Source of the DNA: Melioribacteraceae bacterium
GTDB lineage: Bacteria; Bacteroidota; Ignavibacteria; Ignavibacteriales; Melioribacteraceae
Assembly (NCBI GenBank): GCA_016927595.1
Contig: JAFGMI010000018.1
Location: 124,001 to 188,000 of the forward strand
DNA: 64,000 bases
Reading direction: 5' to 3'
Shown here in pieces: positions 15,011-24,857 of this stretch (positions within the stretch are counted from its first letter, which is position 1; each line of letters starts with the position of its first letter). Under the pieces are notes generated by a model, which did not search any database, was not told the origin of the DNA, and saw nothing but the letters and a program-made list of their open reading frames with translations. A program made the position numbers and the translations under genes.

Positions 15011-17992
15011 TTACCAGAATGTCCAGTAAGCTGAAAGCCCGCCCGAGAAATAACGGTAACTGGAATCTTCTCGGGATGTACTACCAAGCGAGACAGTTCC
15101 CCGCAGCTGGAAGTTATTGTAAAACTGGTAGAACGCATCAAACTTGGCTTCGATAATTACAAACGAACTGCTCGGTACGTAACCAAGTTTACCGCCTATA
15201 GAGATGTTAACTTTTTCTTTTTTATCGATTATAAAATCAGCCCATATACTGTGCGATTCAAATTCCCTTGGAGAATAATAAAACGGTGATGCCAGTTCAT
15301 TAAACTTGTAATTTGAAAAATAGTACTCATAACCGCCGCTCAATTCCTTGTCGAAATATTTGCCTACCCTTAGCATAAAATCGTTACCGGCATTGTCAAT
15401 TGTGGATCCCCGTAATTCCTTATCATTAACAGTAATGTACTGTAGCAAACCGGCGAAGACCCATTCATTGTCATGTATATATTTGCCCTCAACTTTATAC
15501 TGACTCGCAAACATTCTTCTCCCGTTTACCGTCAGGTCTGACAGATAAGGTGAATAAAGAACTATCGAAGCATCAGTGTTAAGATATATTGCGGATATTG
15601 TAAGTGTATCAGGGATATCGTAATTAAGAGTTAATTCGGTTTCAATATCCTGCTGAACGGCTTCAGCATTCAACACACCAGCTCCGATACTTCCCCTGAA
15701 CCTATCGCTAAATCTTAATGAAGCGTGTCCTTTAAACGATGTAAACACTCTTGAAAAATCATACTGCAGTCCGGATATAGAATCAATAGCTGCCACTGTT
15801 GCAGAATCGAGAGACGAACGGTTTCCGGCGGTTGTTGATCTGTAAAATGACACGCCAAGCGTCAACCAGTCTAAAAGTCCGAGATCAATCCTTCCGCCCA
15901 CTTTGGTGTAATTGAAAGAGATATTGTCATTATAAAAAGAAAGTGAAGGAGCAATTCCCAGTCCTGCGGGAAACCTTTTTACAACTCCCTTTAAACCGGT
16001 TGCGGGAATCCAATCAATTCGCTGCTCCACCATCTTAACCTGGTTTGAATCTATTTTCATAGTCAGAAGAGAGTCATAAATTGTATTTGCCGAATCATTT
16101 TCACCCATTAAGGCATACGTGTCCGCCAAATAAAGCATTGGTTCAAATTCCCTTTCTTTTGCGGAAAGTTCTTTGAAAGCATTAAGCGCATTAACAGTAT
16201 CACTTACTGTGTAAAATAACTTTGCACGTTGCAAAGCGGCATCGTAATTATACTCGAAATCAAGGACTTCATCATAAGTATTCAATGCACGGTTGTATTG
16301 TTTTGCGCAGAAGAGTACATCAGCAAATTCTTTCATTACCGTATAGTTCATTTCCGAATCAGCCAGGTACTGTTCATAATACGGAACCGCTTTTGCGCAC
16401 TCACCATCGAGAACGTACTTTCTACCCTCTTCAAGCACCATGTACTTCCTTTCTTCCTCAAATAGGTTGCGCTGAAAATCGAGATTTGACTGCAGTGTTA
16501 CGACTTCACGAGAGGCGACATTTATATTTCTTGCCCTATTAATAAATGACTGAGCATTATCGAATTCCTGTTTGCCAATATAATAAGAAGCCATTGCCAG
16601 CAGTGCATCGACGTTGCCCGGGCGCTTATCAATAACATTATCGAGGTATGGTTTAATCAAATCGAGATCGCCGTTGGTCCATATCTCAAGCTGAGCCCTG
16701 AACAGCTGATAATCTAGATTACGAGGATTATCATCGAGCAGTCTGTTAGTAGTTTCTTTGGCAAGGTCATACTTTCTGTTAGCAGAAGTAACCTTTGCGT
16801 ACTGAAAACGGATTGATTCATCACGTTCATCCGGAACTTCATAAAAATAGATCTCAAGAATCTGCTGGGCATTCTGATAATCTTCCAGATATTGATAATA
16901 CTCCGCAAGCTTGCTTGCTGCTATTCTGTCGCGGGGATCTGCTTTATTTTTCTCTTTAAACTCTTCTACTTTATTTCGATATGTTTCAGCTCTCAGATTT
17001 GTAACATAGTCCCATCTGTCTCTGAACCGGGAATCGTTTGAGTTTTCGATTTCAAGTATAAGCAGCTGCTGATATGCTTCTTCAATCCTGTTTGCCTTAA
17101 TTAACTCATCAACCAACGTAAACCGCGTGTTGTAATCGCGTGGGTTATTCCTGACTATGCGATAGTATCTGTCGATAGGAAATTCCTTTTCAAAAGCACG
17201 CGGATCCTGCTGAGTAACATAAGCCTGTTTCGTAGCCTGGTCAAGTCCGTCCAGTGCCTCCTGGAAAAAAGGTTTGAAGCCCAGAGCGGTCTTGAATGCA
17301 TTCTCGGCATTTTTATATTTACCGAGCCACATAGTAAAGTAACCGTATTTACTCCAAAGACGCCAGTCATCCGGATACTTATCCACCCATTCTTTAAGTA
17401 TTCGTTCCCCCTTCTGTATTTTCTTAACCTTTGCCAGTATTTCGGAGTACCTGATGATTTCATCGGGCGAAGCGTTTGGGTCGCGCTGAAGATATTTATC
17501 ATACCATTCGTCCGCCAGCGCCCATTCCTCAAGCCAGCGGTATGACTTGCCGATCTCCAGGTAATTGTAAGGATTATAAGGATCGATTGCTATTTCTCTT
17601 TCATGTCCTTTAATTTTCTTCCGAAGCTGTTCATACCAGACCGCCTGAGTACGCTGAAGATTATTCCTGGCTTCGGCATAATTCTGGCTAAGAGCAATAG
17701 CTCTGCGGTAATCGAGAACCGCGTATTGATACTGTCCTCTTTTTTCGTGACAGTATCCCCTCAAATTATATGCTTCCGGCTCTCTGGGATTAGATGTAAT
17801 ATATTTATTCAGAAAATCAATCGCCTCACCGTAACGACCAGCATTCATTTGTTGAATTGCCGATTCCTTAAGATCACTGGACTTAGTAGTATCCTGCTGT
17901 GCCGTTACAGAATTTGACAGGAAAAAATAAATAACTGCTGCAGCTAAATATCTTATTCCCAATTGCAGATTATATTTTCTATTCTTTTTCAT
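15011..17992 (-). CDS. TPR protein with C-terminal outer-membrane beta-barrel
   Basis: 993 residues with a signal peptide (about 10-31, ending SVTAQ). Residues about 35-650 are tandem tetratricopeptide repeats. The last roughly 330 residues are beta-strand-rich with alternating aromatic residues and end in ...SAYWTFW, a terminal aromatic signature of outer-membrane barrels. This TPR-plus-barrel layout is that of exopolysaccharide exporters such as BcsC or PelB, or YaiO-like barrels. It is the last gene of a minus-strand operon with an acyl-AMP ligase, acyl carrier protein and MBOAT acyltransferase (30 bp after the MBOAT stop). A likely role is outer-membrane export or display of the acylated polymer. 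It ends 10 bp from the convergent FTCD gene. Confidence 0.8.
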   Translation of the reverse strand: MKKNRKYNLQLGIRYLAAAVIYFFLSNSVTAQQDTTKSSDLKESAIQQMNAGRYGEAIDFLNKYITSNPREPEAYNLRGYCHEKRGQYQYAVLDYRRAIALSQNYAEARNNLQRTQAVWYEQLRKKIKGHEREIAIDPYNPYNYLEIGKSYRWLEEWALADEWYDKYLQRDPNASPDEIIRYSEILAKVKKIQKGERILKEWVDKYPDDWRLWSKYGYFTMWLGKYKNAENAFKTALGFKPFFQEALDGLDQATKQAYVTQQDPRAFEKEFPIDRYYRIVRNNPRDYNTRFTLVDELIKANRIEEAYQQLLILEIENSNDSRFRDRWDYVTNLRAETYRNKVEEFKEKNKADPRDRIAASKLAEYYQYLEDYQNAQQILEIYFYEVPDERDESIRFQYAKVTSANRKYDLAKETTNRLLDDNPRNLDYQLFRAQLEIWTNGDLDLIKPYLDNVIDKRPGNVDALLAMASYYIGKQEFDNAQSFINRARNINVASREVVTLQSNLDFQRNLFEEERKYMVLEEGRKYVLDGECAKAVPYYEQYLADSEMNYTVMKEFADVLFCAKQYNRALNTYDEVLDFEYNYDAALQRAKLFYTVSDTVNALNAFKELSAKEREFEPMLYLADTYALMGENDSANTIYDSLLTMKIDSNQVKMVEQRIDWIPATGLKGVVKRFPAGLGIAPSLSFYNDNISFNYTKVGGRIDLGLLDWLTLGVSFYRSTTAGNRSSLDSATVAAIDSISGLQYDFSRVFTSFKGHASLRFSDRFRGSIGAGVLNAEAVQQDIETELTLNYDIPDTLTISAIYLNTDASIVLYSPYLSDLTVNGRRMFASQYKVEGKYIHDNEWVFAGLLQYITVNDKELRGSTIDNAGNDFMLRVGKYFDKELSGGYEYYFSNYKFNELASPFYYSPREFESHSIWADFIIDKKEKVNISIGGKLGYVPSSSFVIIEAKFDAFYQFYNNFQLRGTVSLGSTSREDSSYRYFSGGLSAYWTFW

Positions 17993-18022
17993 ATATAAAT
18001 CACAAATCTATGGCAACAGATT

Positions 18023-19519
18023 CTAAAACTGAAAATATATAAACGGCTGAAGCTCTGCTGACTGAACCTGCGCACATAACCAAATGACTGCTGCCAGTAT
18101 TATCCCCTGTATTACAGGGTTCATTCTGCTTAATATAGATACAGTTTTATTTTCAAGGCTCTCCGGAAGAAAATGCAATACATACCCGAGAATAAGTATA
18201 ACGAAAGTGGGGGTATAACCGGCTATAAACTGTGGTAATACCGAAGGTTTGAAAAATGAAAAAATCTGATTGAATATATCGCCGATCGTACTTAATTCCT
18301 GCACCCGGAAAAATAACCAGGAAAATATAAGCAGATGAAAAGTAACAAAAACCTGACCAAATTTAAGCACCCTCGTGTTGGTTAGTTTTATTGCTTTATA
18401 CAATTTTTTCTTGGGCTTTTGAAGAAACAGTGATACCGACATAAACACGCCGTGTAAGAAACCCCAGAAGATAAACATCCAGCTTGCACCATGCCAGAAG
18501 CCGCATAGAATAAAAGTTACCATAAGTGCAATTACGTTGCCGTAAATTTTAAGATTTCTGAATTTCATCTGAACCGGGCGGAATAAATAATCGAGAAGCC
18601 ACGTCGAGAGGGATATATGCCACCTTCTCCAGAAATCTGCTATGCTTGTTGCCTGATAGGGAGAATTAAAATTATCCATTAGTTTAAAGCCCATTAGAAG
18701 TGCGATGCCTATTGCAATATCCGAATAACCGGAGAAATCACAGTAAATCTGCAGCCCGTAGCTGTACATCGCAAATAAATTTTCAATTCCCGAAAATCTC
18801 AGCGGTTCATCAAAAACCCTGTCTATAAAATTCAAACTGAGGTAATCTGCTATGACTATTTTTTTTATCAGTCCTGACATAATCAAGAGAAGTGCTTTGC
18901 CAATATCCTCGCGGCTTATAACCAGGTCGGATTCAACCTGCGGTAGAAATTGAGATGCTCTGTCAATAGGACCGGCAAGTATATTTGGGAAGAAGAAAAC
19001 GAATACGCAGAAATCGCGGAAGCTTTTTGTGGGTTCCATCGACTCAAGATATATATCAAGCACGTAATTCATCGACTTGAATGTATAAAACGAAATGCCT
19101 ATCGGCATAAGTAAATCCAGAGGATCAAGCTGACCAATCTGAAGATCATTAATCAGCTCTACGAAAAAATTCGTGTATTTAAAGTAGGCAAGCAGCCCGA
19201 GATTAATAAAAACATTAAAAATTAATATCATTCTTCTTCTACTGTCACCCTTTGTGTTGAACAGCCACTTCCCGAAAAAGAAATTAAAAACTGCAGAGAA
19301 TACCAGAACCAGCAGAAGCAAACCGCTGGCTTTATAATAGAAGTAAAGCGAAAAGAACAATATTAATAATATTCGTGTGTTTTTGGATTTCGCAAAGATT
19401 CTGTAAAACAACAGGAATCCGAAAAACAAGAACAGAAAGAGGGAGGATCCGAACAGCAAAGGATCGTATTGATCGTACAGAAGTAAATCGCCTATTTTAG
19501 AAAAATCAATATTGAACAT
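18023..19519 (-). CDS. MBOAT-family O-acyltransferase (AlgI/DltB type)
   Basis: 498 residues from the ATG at 19519, which has AGGGA five bases upstream. A start 13 codons earlier (19558) would overlap the carrier-protein gene more deeply. About ten TM helices are seen. MBOAT signatures are present: GISFYTFKSMNYVLDIY, FWRRWHISLSTWLLDYLF and the catalytic-His region GFWHGASWMFIFWGFLHG. AlgI/DltB proteins move acyl groups across the inner membrane to a periplasmic polymer. The immediate upstream carrier protein and acyl-AMP ligase suggest a DltA-DltC-DltB-like acyl relay rather than acetyl-CoA use. No SGNH-type periplasmic partner (AlgJ/DltD) is found in the window. Confidence 0.9.
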   Translation of the reverse strand: MFNIDFSKIGDLLLYDQYDPLLFGSSLFLFLFFGFLLFYRIFAKSKNTRILLILFFSLYFYYKASGLLLLVLVFSAVFNFFFGKWLFNTKGDSRRRMILIFNVFINLGLLAYFKYTNFFVELINDLQIGQLDPLDLLMPIGISFYTFKSMNYVLDIYLESMEPTKSFRDFCVFVFFFPNILAGPIDRASQFLPQVESDLVISREDIGKALLLIMSGLIKKIVIADYLSLNFIDRVFDEPLRFSGIENLFAMYSYGLQIYCDFSGYSDIAIGIALLMGFKLMDNFNSPYQATSIADFWRRWHISLSTWLLDYLFRPVQMKFRNLKIYGNVIALMVTFILCGFWHGASWMFIFWGFLHGVFMSVSLFLQKPKKKLYKAIKLTNTRVLKFGQVFVTFHLLIFSWLFFRVQELSTIGDIFNQIFSFFKPSVLPQFIAGYTPTFVILILGYVLHFLPESLENKTVSILSRMNPVIQGIILAAVIWLCAQVQSAELQPFIYFQF

Positions 19520-19535
19520 TACATCCCTGATATGC

Positions 19536-19772
19536 TTAGGATATTTTCGAGTTAACAAGATTCTGAAGATCGCCTACATTCTTGCATTTCAGCACTTCGA
19601 TACCTTTAAACTTAACGCCGAAATCCTGTTCAATAGCTGTAATCACGTTAACGTGATTTAAGGAATCCCAGCCCGGAACCTGGCTTGCTATAGTTTCATC
19701 ATCTATTTCAACATCACTGGTTTCAATTTCCAGTGCGTCACAGATAATTTTTTTCAGTCTTTCTGTTATCAT
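19536..19772 (-). CDS. Acyl carrier protein
   Basis: 78 residues from the ATG at 19772, which overlaps the ligase stop as TGATG and has GGAG six bases upstream. An ATG four codons earlier (19784) also exists. The phosphopantetheine attachment site is GWDSLNH, with Ser in the DSL motif near residue 36. The length and acidic helical pattern are typical of ACP/DltC-type carriers. It should receive the acyl group from the adjacent acyl-AMP ligase and present it to the MBOAT protein. Confidence 0.92.
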   Translation of the reverse strand: MITERLKKIICDALEIETSDVEIDDETIASQVPGWDSLNHVNVITAIEQDFGVKFKGIEVLKCKNVGDLQNLVNSKIS

Positions 19773-21490
19773 CAGCTGCTCCATGCATTATCAAATTCTT
19801 TGTTAAGTATTCTGTGTTTGTTAGCCTTCCTGCTTGGTTTGCCCGCTGAACTTTTTATAAGCCAGCGGGGAGGTACCAGATATACATTTTTAATATTTAC
19901 ATTTATTTCCATACCGGCTTTAATTACCGCCATTTTCACCTTCTGAAGATCCTTCCGTGCTTCTCTGGTTTCAGCTACAACGCTTACATGCTCAGTACCA
20001 AGTTCCGGATCTTCTTCTCCGAAAGCAATCACCCTGCCGGGAATAACCCCTTCAGCTTTATTTACAGCGTCCTCAACATCTTCCGGATAGATATTATTTC
20101 CTGCTTCAATAATTATATCTTTCTTCCTTCCGATAACGTAAAGCTCATCGTTGTGCATAAATCCGAAATCACCCGAATAGTACCAACCTTCATCGTCAAG
20201 CACAAGTGCGGTTTTTTCGGGATAATTCCTGTAGCCGTCAAACATAGATACCGATTGTATAGCTATTTCGCCTACTCTATCAATTCCTACATCTTTTCTG
20301 TTATCATCAACAATTTTAACTTTGCAGCCTTCAATTAACTTCCCCGAGGAAACGCATACACGTCTGTTTACGGCATTGTCGCTGCGGATCACTTTACCCT
20401 CGGAGAGCAGGTCCCTGTCGACTGTTATCTCTTCCGAGTTTGAGCCTGGAGCGGATTGAGAGACAGCGAAAGTCGTTTCTGCCATCGCATAGCATGAAGC
20501 AAGTTTGTTTTCTTTCAATCCGAAGCGGCTGAAGCGGTTATAAAATTTATGGTGGCTTTCCGCTCTTACAGGTTCGCTGCAGTTAATTATCATTCTGATA
20601 GATTCAAACGAGATACCTTCGAGTTCATCATCATCAATTCTATCCGCCATAAAGTTATAGGCAAAGTTCGGCAGCCATGTTAAAGTAGCTTTTTCCTGCG
20701 AAAGTGCCTCGCATATTAGTGACGGTGCAACAACCCACTCGAATGGATCAACTTGTATAACGGGTATACCATAAAGCAGCGGCATATGGAATGCAGCTAT
20801 CAAACCCATATCGTGATAAAGCGGCAACCAGCTCACAATTTTGTCCCCGTAAGAAAAATTTAACGAGTCACTGTAATTTTTAACATGGGTAATAACTGCT
20901 TTATGTGAAAGCACAACCGGTTTTTGCAGACCTGTTGTCCCCGAAGAATGCTGAAGAAGCATAGGCTCTTCAGGTTTTATTTCTGAACGTATCGCATCAA
21001 CCTCAGTATGCTCCTCATCTGAAAATGTTGAGTTTGTATCCCATTCCAAAGGAAACAACAATTCCTTTATGGTACTTTCCTTTCTGTCTGAAAACGGTCT
21101 TATAATGTCTTCCATATCTTTCTGGGTTAAAATCCAGTCAAGACCGGAGCGCTGCGACATTCCTTCCAGACCTTGTCTGAACTTATCAGGATGCAGCCTT
21201 GGATTAGGATAAGCAAGTACAGCCGGCAATGCACCTATTCCTACAATGCCCATGTATAACGGGTAAAACATTCGGTTATGTTTGATTATAATTGCACAGA
21301 CATCGTTTCTTTTTATACCCTTCGATTTCAGACAGAGAGAAAACTTTTTAGCAGTTTGCAATAATTCTTTTCTTTTCCATCTGAAAGGTTCTTCGCCGGC
21401 AATCCAATGAATAACTGCTTCTCTTTCCGGGTCACTCTCGGCAAGTGCAGTCCAAATTTCCCATGCGGTTGTGTTTTTATTTATTTCCAT
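19772..21490 (-). CDS. Acyl-AMP ligase (AMP-dependent synthetase, FAAL-like)
   Basis: 572 residues of the ANL superfamily. The ATP-binding loop HSSGTTGLQKPVVLSH lies near residue 178. YYSGDFGFMHNDELYVIGRKKDIIIEAGNNIYPEDVE, around residues 435-470, is core motif A7-A8 (quoted here as landmarks YYSGDFG and GRKKDIII). The C-terminal lysine region SSAGKPSRK is present. The length and the PYPNPRLHPD-like N-terminal region resemble fatty-acyl-AMP ligases, which load carrier proteins. Its stop overlaps the carrier-protein start, a strong hint of pairing. Substrate chain length cannot be read from the sequence. Confidence 0.88.
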   Translation of the reverse strand: MEINKNTTAWEIWTALAESDPEREAVIHWIAGEEPFRWKRKELLQTAKKFSLCLKSKGIKRNDVCAIIIKHNRMFYPLYMGIVGIGALPAVLAYPNPRLHPDKFRQGLEGMSQRSGLDWILTQKDMEDIIRPFSDRKESTIKELLFPLEWDTNSTFSDEEHTEVDAIRSEIKPEEPMLLQHSSGTTGLQKPVVLSHKAVITHVKNYSDSLNFSYGDKIVSWLPLYHDMGLIAAFHMPLLYGIPVIQVDPFEWVVAPSLICEALSQEKATLTWLPNFAYNFMADRIDDDELEGISFESIRMIINCSEPVRAESHHKFYNRFSRFGLKENKLASCYAMAETTFAVSQSAPGSNSEEITVDRDLLSEGKVIRSDNAVNRRVCVSSGKLIEGCKVKIVDDNRKDVGIDRVGEIAIQSVSMFDGYRNYPEKTALVLDDEGWYYSGDFGFMHNDELYVIGRKKDIIIEAGNNIYPEDVEDAVNKAEGVIPGRVIAFGEEDPELGTEHVSVVAETREARKDLQKVKMAVIKAGMEINVNIKNVYLVPPRWLIKSSAGKPSRKANKHRILNKEFDNAWSS

Positions 21491-21509
21491 CCCTGGTATT
21501 ATAATTAGT

Positions 21510-21773
21510 TTATATTTCTTCAGTTGTTAATGAATCCTCTTCTATAAAATCATCCTGGAGATCATCTTCATTATTATCAAATCTAAATTCTTCCTCTTCT
21601 CGTATATCAAGCAGCAAATCGACTTCTTTTATCTCAATTCCAGAACAAATTTCTCCAGGCGGAATCAGATATGATATCAGCAGAAAAATTATTGTGGTTA
21701 ATAAAATGATTACAGGATTATTTATTTTATTATCTTCTTTCAATTGAATCCCAGACAATAATGATTTGATCAA
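21510..21773 (-). CDS. Small single-pass membrane protein with acidic tail
   Basis: 87 residues, not recognised. There is one TM helix (about 20-39) and then an exported tail very rich in Asp and Glu, ending DSLTTEEI. It is the first gene of the acyl-ligase operon, 19 bp before the ligase. In dlt operons a small membrane protein (DltX) holds the same leading position, but this one lacks the DltX C-terminal motif as I know it. It could equally be the surviving N-terminus of a larger periplasmic protein, for instance an SGNH partner of the MBOAT. Translation appears intact and starts cleanly. Confidence 0.65.
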   Translation of the reverse strand: MIKSLLSGIQLKEDNKINNPVIILLTTIIFLLISYLIPPGEICSGIEIKEVDLLLDIREEEEFRFDNNEDDLQDDFIEEDSLTTEEI

Positions 21774-22066
21774 TTGCTTTAACTATTTCAGATAAGCTAA
21801 AACAATTTATTTATTTCTGAAATGAATTAAAGCAAGATAAACGCTTAACGGGATGAATTCAACAAAATTTGTTCCATTATACTTAATTCAAAAATATTGA
21901 ATTTAAGTTAAAAATTGGGTAAAAAAAAACATACAGCATCCTATTTGAGAACAACGTGTTTCGATTTGAGACCTTATCGTTTCCTAAATAATCCTTATTT
22001 ATCCTTTATAATTGCGTGTATATTTTTTAACTTCGTGCAATTACTAATTAAAACTATTCCTTCCTA

Positions 22067-22981
22067 ATGAAATACTACATCGGGTTAGACGGCGGAGGTA
22101 CTAAAACCAAGTGTGTCCTTTCTGATGCAGATTTTAATATTATAGCTGAATCTGCGGGAGGACCATCTACCTTCCTTTTGATTGGCGCTGACACAGTTGC
22201 TTCAACGATATTAAAGTTAATACTAAATGTAACTGAAAGTGCCGGAATAAATTTAACGGATATAGAAGCTATTGTTCTCGGTACAACAGGTGCGGGAAGG
22301 CGCCCGGATGCTGAATTGCTTGAAGAGGCATTTGCCGGATATATCAGCAAAAATAATTTTAGTCCGTTAAAATTCCATGTCGATAGTGATGCACGAATTG
22401 CACTTGAAGGAGCTTTTACGGGCAGACCCGGAAGTATTCTCATTGCAGGAACCGGCTCCATTATGTTCGGTAAAGATAAAAAAGGAATGATACACAGGGT
22501 CGGCGGTTTCGGAAGATTTATAGGCGATGAAGGAAGCGGATACATGCTGGGACGCAGAGGATTAATAGCCGTAGCAAAAAGTTTTGATGGGCGCGGTGAA
22601 TACACTGTTCTTTCTGAATTTTTGAAATCCGAATTTGGTATAGATGACCCGGCAAAGTTAATCACCGAGGTTTATAAAAATAAATTTGATATTGCTTCCG
22701 TTGCTCCTCTGGTAATCGAGTCGGCAAAAAAAAATGACACAATCTGCCGCACAATAATCGAATCGGAAATATCAGAACTTTTGCAGCATATCTCAGCTAT
22801 GAAAAGTCTGTTGAAAATGGATACTATGAATCTTTGCCTTATCGGCAGTACTCTTACTACAGAAAATTATTATTCGGAATTATTTAAGCAAAAAGTAACA
22901 GCAACATTTGATAGTATTAATATTATTGATGCTGAACTGCCCCCGCATCTCGGGGCTGTTGTAATGGCAAAAGCTTTATAA
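22067..22981 (+). CDS. BadF/BadG-type N-acetylglucosamine kinase-like ATPase
   Basis: 304 residues of the ASKHA fold. GLDGGGTKTKCVLSD (phosphate 1) lies at residues 5-19, ILIAGTGSIMFG (phosphate 2 / sugar contact) near 122-134, and a GGFGRFIGDEGSGY loop near 142-155. This set matches N-acetylglucosamine kinases of the BadF family (NagK, MurK). It would phosphorylate GlcNAc or MurNAc from wall turnover. It starts a plus-strand run with an AmpG-like permease 22 bp downstream and the NagZ-type fusion after that, which supports a wall-sugar substrate. The 292 bp before it are AT-rich and show no gene. Confidence 0.85.
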   Translation: MKYYIGLDGGGTKTKCVLSDADFNIIAESAGGPSTFLLIGADTVASTILKLILNVTESAGINLTDIEAIVLGTTGAGRRPDAELLEEAFAGYISKNNFSPLKFHVDSDARIALEGAFTGRPGSILIAGTGSIMFGKDKKGMIHRVGGFGRFIGDEGSGYMLGRRGLIAVAKSFDGRGEYTVLSEFLKSEFGIDDPAKLITEVYKNKFDIASVAPLVIESAKKNDTICRTIIESEISELLQHISAMKSLLKMDTMNLCLIGSTLTTENYYSELFKQKVTATFDSINIIDAELPPHLGAVVMAKAL

Positions 22982-23003
22982 AACAATTCGGGACTCATAA
23001 TCG

Positions 23004-24854
23004 ATGCAAAAGAAAAGAGCGGAAAGACGCAATCCATGGGCATGGGTGCCTTCTTTGTATTATGCCGAGGGTATTCCATATGTTATTGTGATGACAGTTG
23101 CAGTTGTGATGTACAAAAAACTTGGCATATCCAATACGGATATCGCTTTATACACAAGCTGGCTTTACCTGCCGTGGGTAATAAAACCTCTATGGAGTCC
23201 GATTGTAGATATTTTAAGAACAAAAAGATTCTGGATTGTTCTCATGCAGCTTATAGTAGGTGCGGGGCTTGCCGGCGTTGCATTAACAATACCGCTGCCG
23301 AATTATTTTCAATATACATTAGCGTTTCTGTGGCTTCTTGCATTCAGTTCTGCCACGCATGATATTGCAGCAGACGGCTTTTATATGCTTGGATTGTCGA
23401 AGCACGACCAGGCTTTCTTCGTTGGCATCAGAAGTACATTCTACAGACTTGCTATGATTACCGGTCAAGGATTGCTGGTTATACTGGCAGGTTATTTTGA
23501 AAGTACCACCGGGCTTCCACCTGTTGACATTTCGGTTTACTCGAAACCGTCTGATGAGAAAATTCAGTTTTTAAATCCTGACTCAATTGTAATTAACGGT
23601 GTTGAAGGTGAACTAAAGGTACTTGCAGAACCTGCTGAACTGCATATAAGTACCGCGCCTTTACTGAAATCCGAAGCAGATTCACTTCTAAAATTATATA
23701 GAGAGTGGAATGCCTCTCACGGCTTCTATACAATCGAAGAATCTGCCGGTAAAAGTACCACAGAAAAAGAAGGATTATCTGATTTTGAAATGTTTATTAA
23801 AGACACTTTCGGGCAGGAAGAAAAACCGGTTCCTTCAGGGAATTACACAGGTAACATCGGTGTAATATATTTTCATCTTTCGAATAGTCCGGAAGAAGAG
23901 GTGGTTGTTACTTTCGGACAGGAAAAAGGCGATAACAGTATTTCGCTGATTGAAGGAACAAGATTTACTTTTAACCAAATTAACTGGAATAAACCCGCCT
24001 TTGCGGTTATTAAACTAGATCCGAAACTGGAAACAGAATCTTCAGCCGTTTTTGCCGCCCGTGCAGGAAATATACCATTATCATGGATTATTACTTTTTC
24101 CATTCTGACAGCTCTGTTCCTTGTGTTTTTCATATATCATAAGTTTATTTTACCATACCCCAAGACCGATAAACCTGCAGTACGGGAAGAAGGCACAGGT
24201 ATTTTCAGCGAGTTCATCAGAACATTCGTGTTGTTTTTCAAGAAGAAAAAAATTGGTATAATAATTACTTTTCTGCTTTTGTACCGACTTGGTGAATCGC
24301 AGCTGGTTAAACTTGCGGGTCCTTTTCTGCTTGATACCAGGGAACTTGGCGGACTGGGATTAACAACCGGAGAATTCGGGCTTGTATACGGTACAATCGG
24401 AATATTAAGCCTTACACTCGGTGGAATACTGGGTGGTTTACTTGCTTCAAAGCATGGTCTTAAATACTGGCTTTGGTGGATGTTGATTGCAATAAATCTT
24501 CCCAACACGGTATATGTATATTTGTCAACCGTTCAACCTGAATCTTTTTTCATCGTTAACTTGTGCGTGGCAATCGAACAATTCGGATACGGTTTCGGGT
24601 TTACGGCATATATGTTATACATGATTTATGTTTCTGAGGGCGACCATAAAACAGCTCACTTTGCAATTACTACAGGTTTTATGGCTTTGGGTATGATGAT
24701 ACCCGGAATGATGAGCGGCTGGTTGCAGGAGTTAATCGGCTACCAGAATTTCTTTGTCTGGGTGGTTATAGCAACTATACCTGCATTTATAATAGCCAGG
24801 TTCATTGATCTGGATCCGGAATTCGGTAAGAAATCTGAAAATGAAAGCCAGTAA
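23004..24854 (+). CDS. AmpG-like MFS permease with large extra domain
   Basis: 616 residues. The N-terminal six helices carry AmpG-type features (YYAEGIPYVIV, LPWVIKPLWSPIVD, ATHDIAADGFY near residue 115). A non-membrane segment of about 190 residues (roughly 170-360) interrupts the transporter between the N- and C-terminal bundles. The second bundle then runs from about 352 to 605. E. coli AmpG is 491 residues and lacks such a domain. The insert is predicted to lie in the periplasm (or less likely the cytoplasm) and looks beta-rich. AmpG imports anhydro-muropeptides. The neighbouring kinase and NagZ-type hydrolase fit that job. Confidence 0.85.
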   Translation: MQKKRAERRNPWAWVPSLYYAEGIPYVIVMTVAVVMYKKLGISNTDIALYTSWLYLPWVIKPLWSPIVDILRTKRFWIVLMQLIVGAGLAGVALTIPLPNYFQYTLAFLWLLAFSSATHDIAADGFYMLGLSKHDQAFFVGIRSTFYRLAMITGQGLLVILAGYFESTTGLPPVDISVYSKPSDEKIQFLNPDSIVINGVEGELKVLAEPAELHISTAPLLKSEADSLLKLYREWNASHGFYTIEESAGKSTTEKEGLSDFEMFIKDTFGQEEKPVPSGNYTGNIGVIYFHLSNSPEEEVVVTFGQEKGDNSISLIEGTRFTFNQINWNKPAFAVIKLDPKLETESSAVFAARAGNIPLSWIITFSILTALFLVFFIYHKFILPYPKTDKPAVREEGTGIFSEFIRTFVLFFKKKKIGIIITFLLLYRLGESQLVKLAGPFLLDTRELGGLGLTTGEFGLVYGTIGILSLTLGGILGGLLASKHGLKYWLWWMLIAINLPNTVYVYLSTVQPESFFIVNLCVAIEQFGYGFGFTAYMLYMIYVSEGDHKTAHFAITTGFMALGMMIPGMMSGWLQELIGYQNFFVWVVIATIPAFIIARFIDLDPEFGKKSENESQ

Positions 24855-24857
24855 TAA

